From Cyclobacterium lianum (GTDB lineage: Bacteria > Bacteroidota > Bacteroidia > Cytophagales > Cyclobacteriaceae): a DNA stretch of 64,000 nt. Location: contig NZ_FRCY01000001.1 in the NCBI RefSeq assembly GCF_900143075.1, forward strand, positions 531,514 through 595,513, written 5' to 3'. The position numbers and the translations under genes were made by a program. The notes under the pieces are model-generated. The model saw only the letters and a list, made by a program, of their open reading frames with translations. It was not told the origin of the DNA and did not search any database. This document shows positions 61,496 to 64,000 of the stretch, piece after piece; position 1 is the first letter of the stretch; each line of letters starts with the position of its first letter.

Positions 61496-63295
61496 ATGAT
61501 CAACCCGAAATCCATTGCCGTCTTGCCCTTTGTCAATACAAGTCCCGGAACGGAAAACGAATTTTTCTGCGATGGCATTACGGAAGAAATCATCAATGCA
61601 CTGGCGAAGATTGAACAGCTGAAAGTCACCTCCCGTACTTCCAGTTTTTTCTTCAAGGGGCAAAATCGCCCGGTGGCAGAAATTGGTAGGGAATTGGGAG
61701 TGGCGAATTTGCTCGAAGGCAGCTTGCGGGTGAGTGGCGATCGCCTGCGCATCAGTGCGCAATTGATCAATGTATCAGACGATTCTCATTTCTGGTCCGA
61801 AAGCTGGGACCGAAAACTGGAAGACATTTTCGCCGTACAAGATGAAATCAGCCTTCGGATCGCTGACAAGCTTAGGGAACAATTTGGGCACCTGGACATT
61901 GCCGATCAACTGGTACAGGCACCGACCGGGAAAGTAGAGGCCTACCGGCATTACCTAAAGGGTAAGTCGCTGTTTAACCGTTGGAATCCAGAAGATACCA
62001 ACCAGGCCATCGGGTATTTTGAAAAGGCCCTGCAGATCGACCCCGACCTGATCGACGCACACACCGGCCTGGCCGATGCCTACAGTTTTTTGGCGGTTGC
62101 CGGCTTTGCTCCGCGCGAGATTGCCTGGGCCAAAGCCATCGAGTCCATTCAGCGGGCCAAAGCCCTTGATCCCCAAAATGCGCCACTGAACTACCTGCTA
62201 GCCAACCAGGCTTTCTTTACCGAAGCCAATTTTGGCCAAGCCATGTGGTATGGCCAGCAGGCGATCGCCAGTAAACCTACCTATGCCGAAGGGCATCAGT
62301 TTCTGGCATTTCTTTTTATGCTGAAGGACGACCTGAAGAAAGCAGGCGAACACCTGCGCTATGCCCGGTCCATAGATCCACTTAACCCGGAAACAAAATT
62401 TTATCAGGCGTATTTTTTGTATCGTTCTCAATCCTTTGATGAGGCAGAAGTACTACTCGAGCAGCTATTGGAAGCAAACGCCAAAAACCTACCTGCGCTC
62501 ATTACGCTGAGTTATGTGTTTTTGAAAACACGGTCATTTGACCGGGCAGAGACTTTGATTGTTCACGGGGAGCCGGACGGTATCATGCCGGATGAAAAAT
62601 TGGGATTGACCTGCCTCCTTCGGGTCATGCAGGGGGAAAAAGAAAGCTATTCCCCGCTGCTGGCCGAATTGGAAACCAATGCCTCGGGAGATACATCCTT
62701 TCAGGCACATGCCTATTTGTTTTTCGTGTATTGTACCCTTCATCAGGAGGAGCAGGCATTTTCGATCCTGGAAAAACTATTCCAGAATCAATCTTCCATT
62801 CTCTTACTGGCCTTTGGTGACCCCCTGGCCGATTACCTGCGTAGCAGCACCCGTTTTGAGCAATACCGGCAACGGATTTATGCAGATGCCGCTCCAGCCG
62901 CCACGTCTTCCAGGCGGAACAGCGCAGAACTCAGTGAATCGGAGGCAGACCAAAGCCTTCAGAAGCTGGCTGATTTCATGGCTGCCGAAAGCCCCTTTCT
63001 GGATCCCTCTCTTTCCCTGCGCTCTCTGGCCGGACAATTGGAAATGCACCCCAACCAGCTGTCCTGGCTGCTGAACGAAAAGCAGGGCAAAAACTTCAAT
63101 GCCTATATCAATGCGTTTCGTGTGGAGCACTTTAAAAAACTGCTTGCAGATCCCCAAAATGCCTACATTTCGCTGATCGGACTGGCCTATGAAAGTGGCT
63201 TCAATTCCAAAACGGTTTTTAATACGGTATTCAGAAAAGAAACCGGTATGACCCCCAGGGAATTTCAAAAAAGCAGCAGTTTACCGGACAAATGA
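61496..63295 (+). CDS. TolB_N-TPR-AraC transcriptional regulator
   Basis: 599 aa. An in-frame TAA lies five codons upstream, so ATG 61496 is the likely start. Residues 1-130 are the TolB_N/FlgO-like domain often found in adenylate cyclases and regulators (SIAVLPFVNTSPGTENEFF, DGITEEIINALAKI, LLEGSLRVSGDRLRI). About 150-460 are TPR repeats (AIGYFEKALQIDPDLIDA and similar). The last ~100 residues are an AraC-type double HTH (SLRSLAGQLEMHPNQLSWLL, GLAYESGFNSKTVFN, GMTPREFQ). There is no membrane segment and no response-regulator domain, so it is a cytoplasmic one-component regulator. A dehydrogenase gene 95 bases downstream is the obvious candidate target. Confidence 0.88.
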   Translation: MINPKSIAVLPFVNTSPGTENEFFCDGITEEIINALAKIEQLKVTSRTSSFFFKGQNRPVAEIGRELGVANLLEGSLRVSGDRLRISAQLINVSDDSHFWSESWDRKLEDIFAVQDEISLRIADKLREQFGHLDIADQLVQAPTGKVEAYRHYLKGKSLFNRWNPEDTNQAIGYFEKALQIDPDLIDAHTGLADAYSFLAVAGFAPREIAWAKAIESIQRAKALDPQNAPLNYLLANQAFFTEANFGQAMWYGQQAIASKPTYAEGHQFLAFLFMLKDDLKKAGEHLRYARSIDPLNPETKFYQAYFLYRSQSFDEAEVLLEQLLEANAKNLPALITLSYVFLKTRSFDRAETLIVHGEPDGIMPDEKLGLTCLLRVMQGEKESYSPLLAELETNASGDTSFQAHAYLFFVYCTLHQEEQAFSILEKLFQNQSSILLLAFGDPLADYLRSSTRFEQYRQRIYADAAPAATSSRRNSAELSESEADQSLQKLADFMAAESPFLDPSLSLRSLAGQLEMHPNQLSWLLNEKQGKNFNAYINAFRVEHFKKLLADPQNAYISLIGLAYESGFNSKTVFNTVFRKETGMTPREFQKSSSLPDK

Positions 63296-63362
63296 GTTCA
63301 GGATTATAATTCCGAACTTCTTTTACATTTTTCCGGACCTTTGTGAGGTTTCCATAGACCAC

Positions 63363-63383
63363 CTTTGTTGCGAATCAACAAAG
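63363..63383 (+). promoter_or_regulatory. Palindrome before the oxidoreductase start
   Basis: CTTTGTTG/CAACAAAG with a five-base centre, ending eight bases before the ATG. No T run follows, so a protein-binding site or a translation-blocking hairpin is more likely than a terminator. Confidence 0.45.
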
Positions 63384-63390
63384 AAATGTC

Positions 63391-64000
63391 ATGAACAACG
63401 AAAAAATGGAGGCCATACAGGTCACAAAATATGGGCCCGCTTCCGTTCTGAAACCACACCGGGTGGCCAGGCCACAGCCCGCAGCCGACGAAGTATTGGT
63501 GAAAGTCATCACTTCTTCGGCTACCACCGCAGACGCAATGATGCGTACCGGTAAGCCCTGGTTTGGCCGGCTCATTATCGGACTAAGGAAGCCTAAAAGC
63601 CCCATACCGGGAACCGGATTTGCCGGTTACGTGGTAGAAACTGGCAGGGAGGTTAACAATTATCGGATTGGGGACCCCGTTTTCGGCGAAACCACCATTG
63701 GATTTGGTGCCAATGCCGAATACCTGCGCCTAAAAGCCAGTGGGGTACTCCTGCCGCTCCCCGAAACACTTGGGTTTTCGGAGGCAGCCAGCTTCTGCGA
63801 CGGTCACCTGACGGCTTACAATTACCTGAAGCGTCTTGGCGGAGTAAAACCGGGCGATCAGGTATTGATCAACGGTGCCTCCGGAAGCCTGGGAACGGCC
63901 GCGGTACAGATCGCCCGGTACCTGGGCGCAGAAGTGACGGCAGTTTGCAGCGGCAGGAATGCTGGCCTGGTAAAATCACTTGGAGCCAACCATGTGGTGG
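63391..64000 (+). CDS. Zn-independent medium-chain (quinone oxidoreductase-like) dehydrogenase, 5' part
   Basis: ATG at 63391; the gene runs off the window after 203 codons. The start MEAIQVTKYGPASVLK a few codons in, PIPGTGFAGYVVE, GDPVFGET, and the nucleotide-binding VLINGASGSLGTAAVQIA (GxGxxG-like) mark the MDR superfamily, quinone oxidoreductase/zeta-crystallin branch. The Zn-ligand Cys of alcohol dehydrogenases near GHE is absent. It probably reduces quinones or enones with NADPH. It lies 95 bases downstream of the AraC-type regulator, in the same direction. Confidence 0.85.
   Translation, partial: MNNEKMEAIQVTKYGPASVLKPHRVARPQPAADEVLVKVITSSATTADAMMRTGKPWFGRLIIGLRKPKSPIPGTGFAGYVVETGREVNNYRIGDPVFGETTIGFGANAEYLRLKASGVLLPLPETLGFSEAASFCDGHLTAYNYLKRLGGVKPGDQVLINGASGSLGTAAVQIARYLGAEVTAVCSGRNAGLVKSLGANHVV

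Noticed and set aside
1-64000. CRISPR arrays, rRNA genes, transposases, prophage or integrase genes
   Set aside because: Looked for regularly spaced repeats and for DDE/tyrosine-recombinase motifs; none were seen in this window.

Overview
The window is a 64 kb stretch of a Bacteroidota chromosome, most likely order Cytophagales. That placement is inferred from gene content and family likeness, not from a search. Supporting signs are a TonB-dependent receptor, a trio of parvulin-type periplasmic PPIases, a PyrC of the Porphyromonas type, an Fcy1-like cytosine deaminase, and promoters of the Bacteroidota type (TTG, about 20 nt, TAnnTTTG) in front of greA and tRNA-His. Coding density is high and most genes are housekeeping genes.

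Layout. 1-3047: 3' part of a TonB-dependent receptor and a secreted transglutaminase-like protein. 3048-9070: an AT-rich, repeat-rich, gene-poor accessory stretch. It holds a small NVEALA-like peptide gene with a 6-bladed beta-propeller lipoprotein, a second copy of the peptide cassette with a stop codon at codon 4 and its own propeller lipoprotein, a HepT/MntA toxin-antitoxin pair, several families of interspersed hairpin repeats and a decayed ORF. 9071-16300 (minus): three PPIase/SurA-like envelope genes preceded in the same direction by a partner-switching module (SpoIIE phosphatase, STAS protein, RsbW-like kinase). 16490-25886: GH9 endoglucanase, CBS-domain protein, YdcF-like protein, photolyase and a very large TamB. 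25897-30632: tsaD-smpB-NlpC/P60 pseudoenzyme-HNH in a tightly overlapping operon, then rpsA. 30903-36423: esterase, cytosine deaminase, secreted protein, RhlE-type helicase, pyrC, tRNA-His. 36671-41405: a 44-codon ORF, then a glycogen/alpha-glucan operon (debranching enzyme, GT4 glycosyltransferase, GH57 amylase). 41463-45724: sbcDC. 46140-53568: RlpA-like protein, rsmA-mgtE-dehydrogenase, greA, HIT protein, ligase-associated exonuclease, guaA. 53866-64000: LpoA-like binding protein, hemL, epimerase, small lipoprotein, cytochrome c/FG-GAP protein, TraB/GumN protein, a TolB_N-TPR-AraC regulator and the 5' part of a medium-chain oxidoreductase.

How the genes fit together. The envelope theme is strong: TonB receptor, PPIase trio, TamB, RlpA and an LpoA-like protein all serve outer-membrane or cell-wall biogenesis. 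GH9, the debranching enzyme, GT4 and GH57 point to polysaccharide use and glycogen storage. The part most likely to hold something undescribed is 3.9-7.4 kb. There a ~314 bp module (spacer, promoter region and first 29 codons of a membrane leader) has been duplicated almost unchanged, while the downstream peptide core differs completely and each copy sits in front of a different beta-propeller lipoprotein. Other points worth attention are the NlpC/P60 protein that has lost its catalytic residues, and a terminator-like hairpin between the greA promoter and greA.

No CRISPR array, rRNA, intact transposase or prophage was seen.
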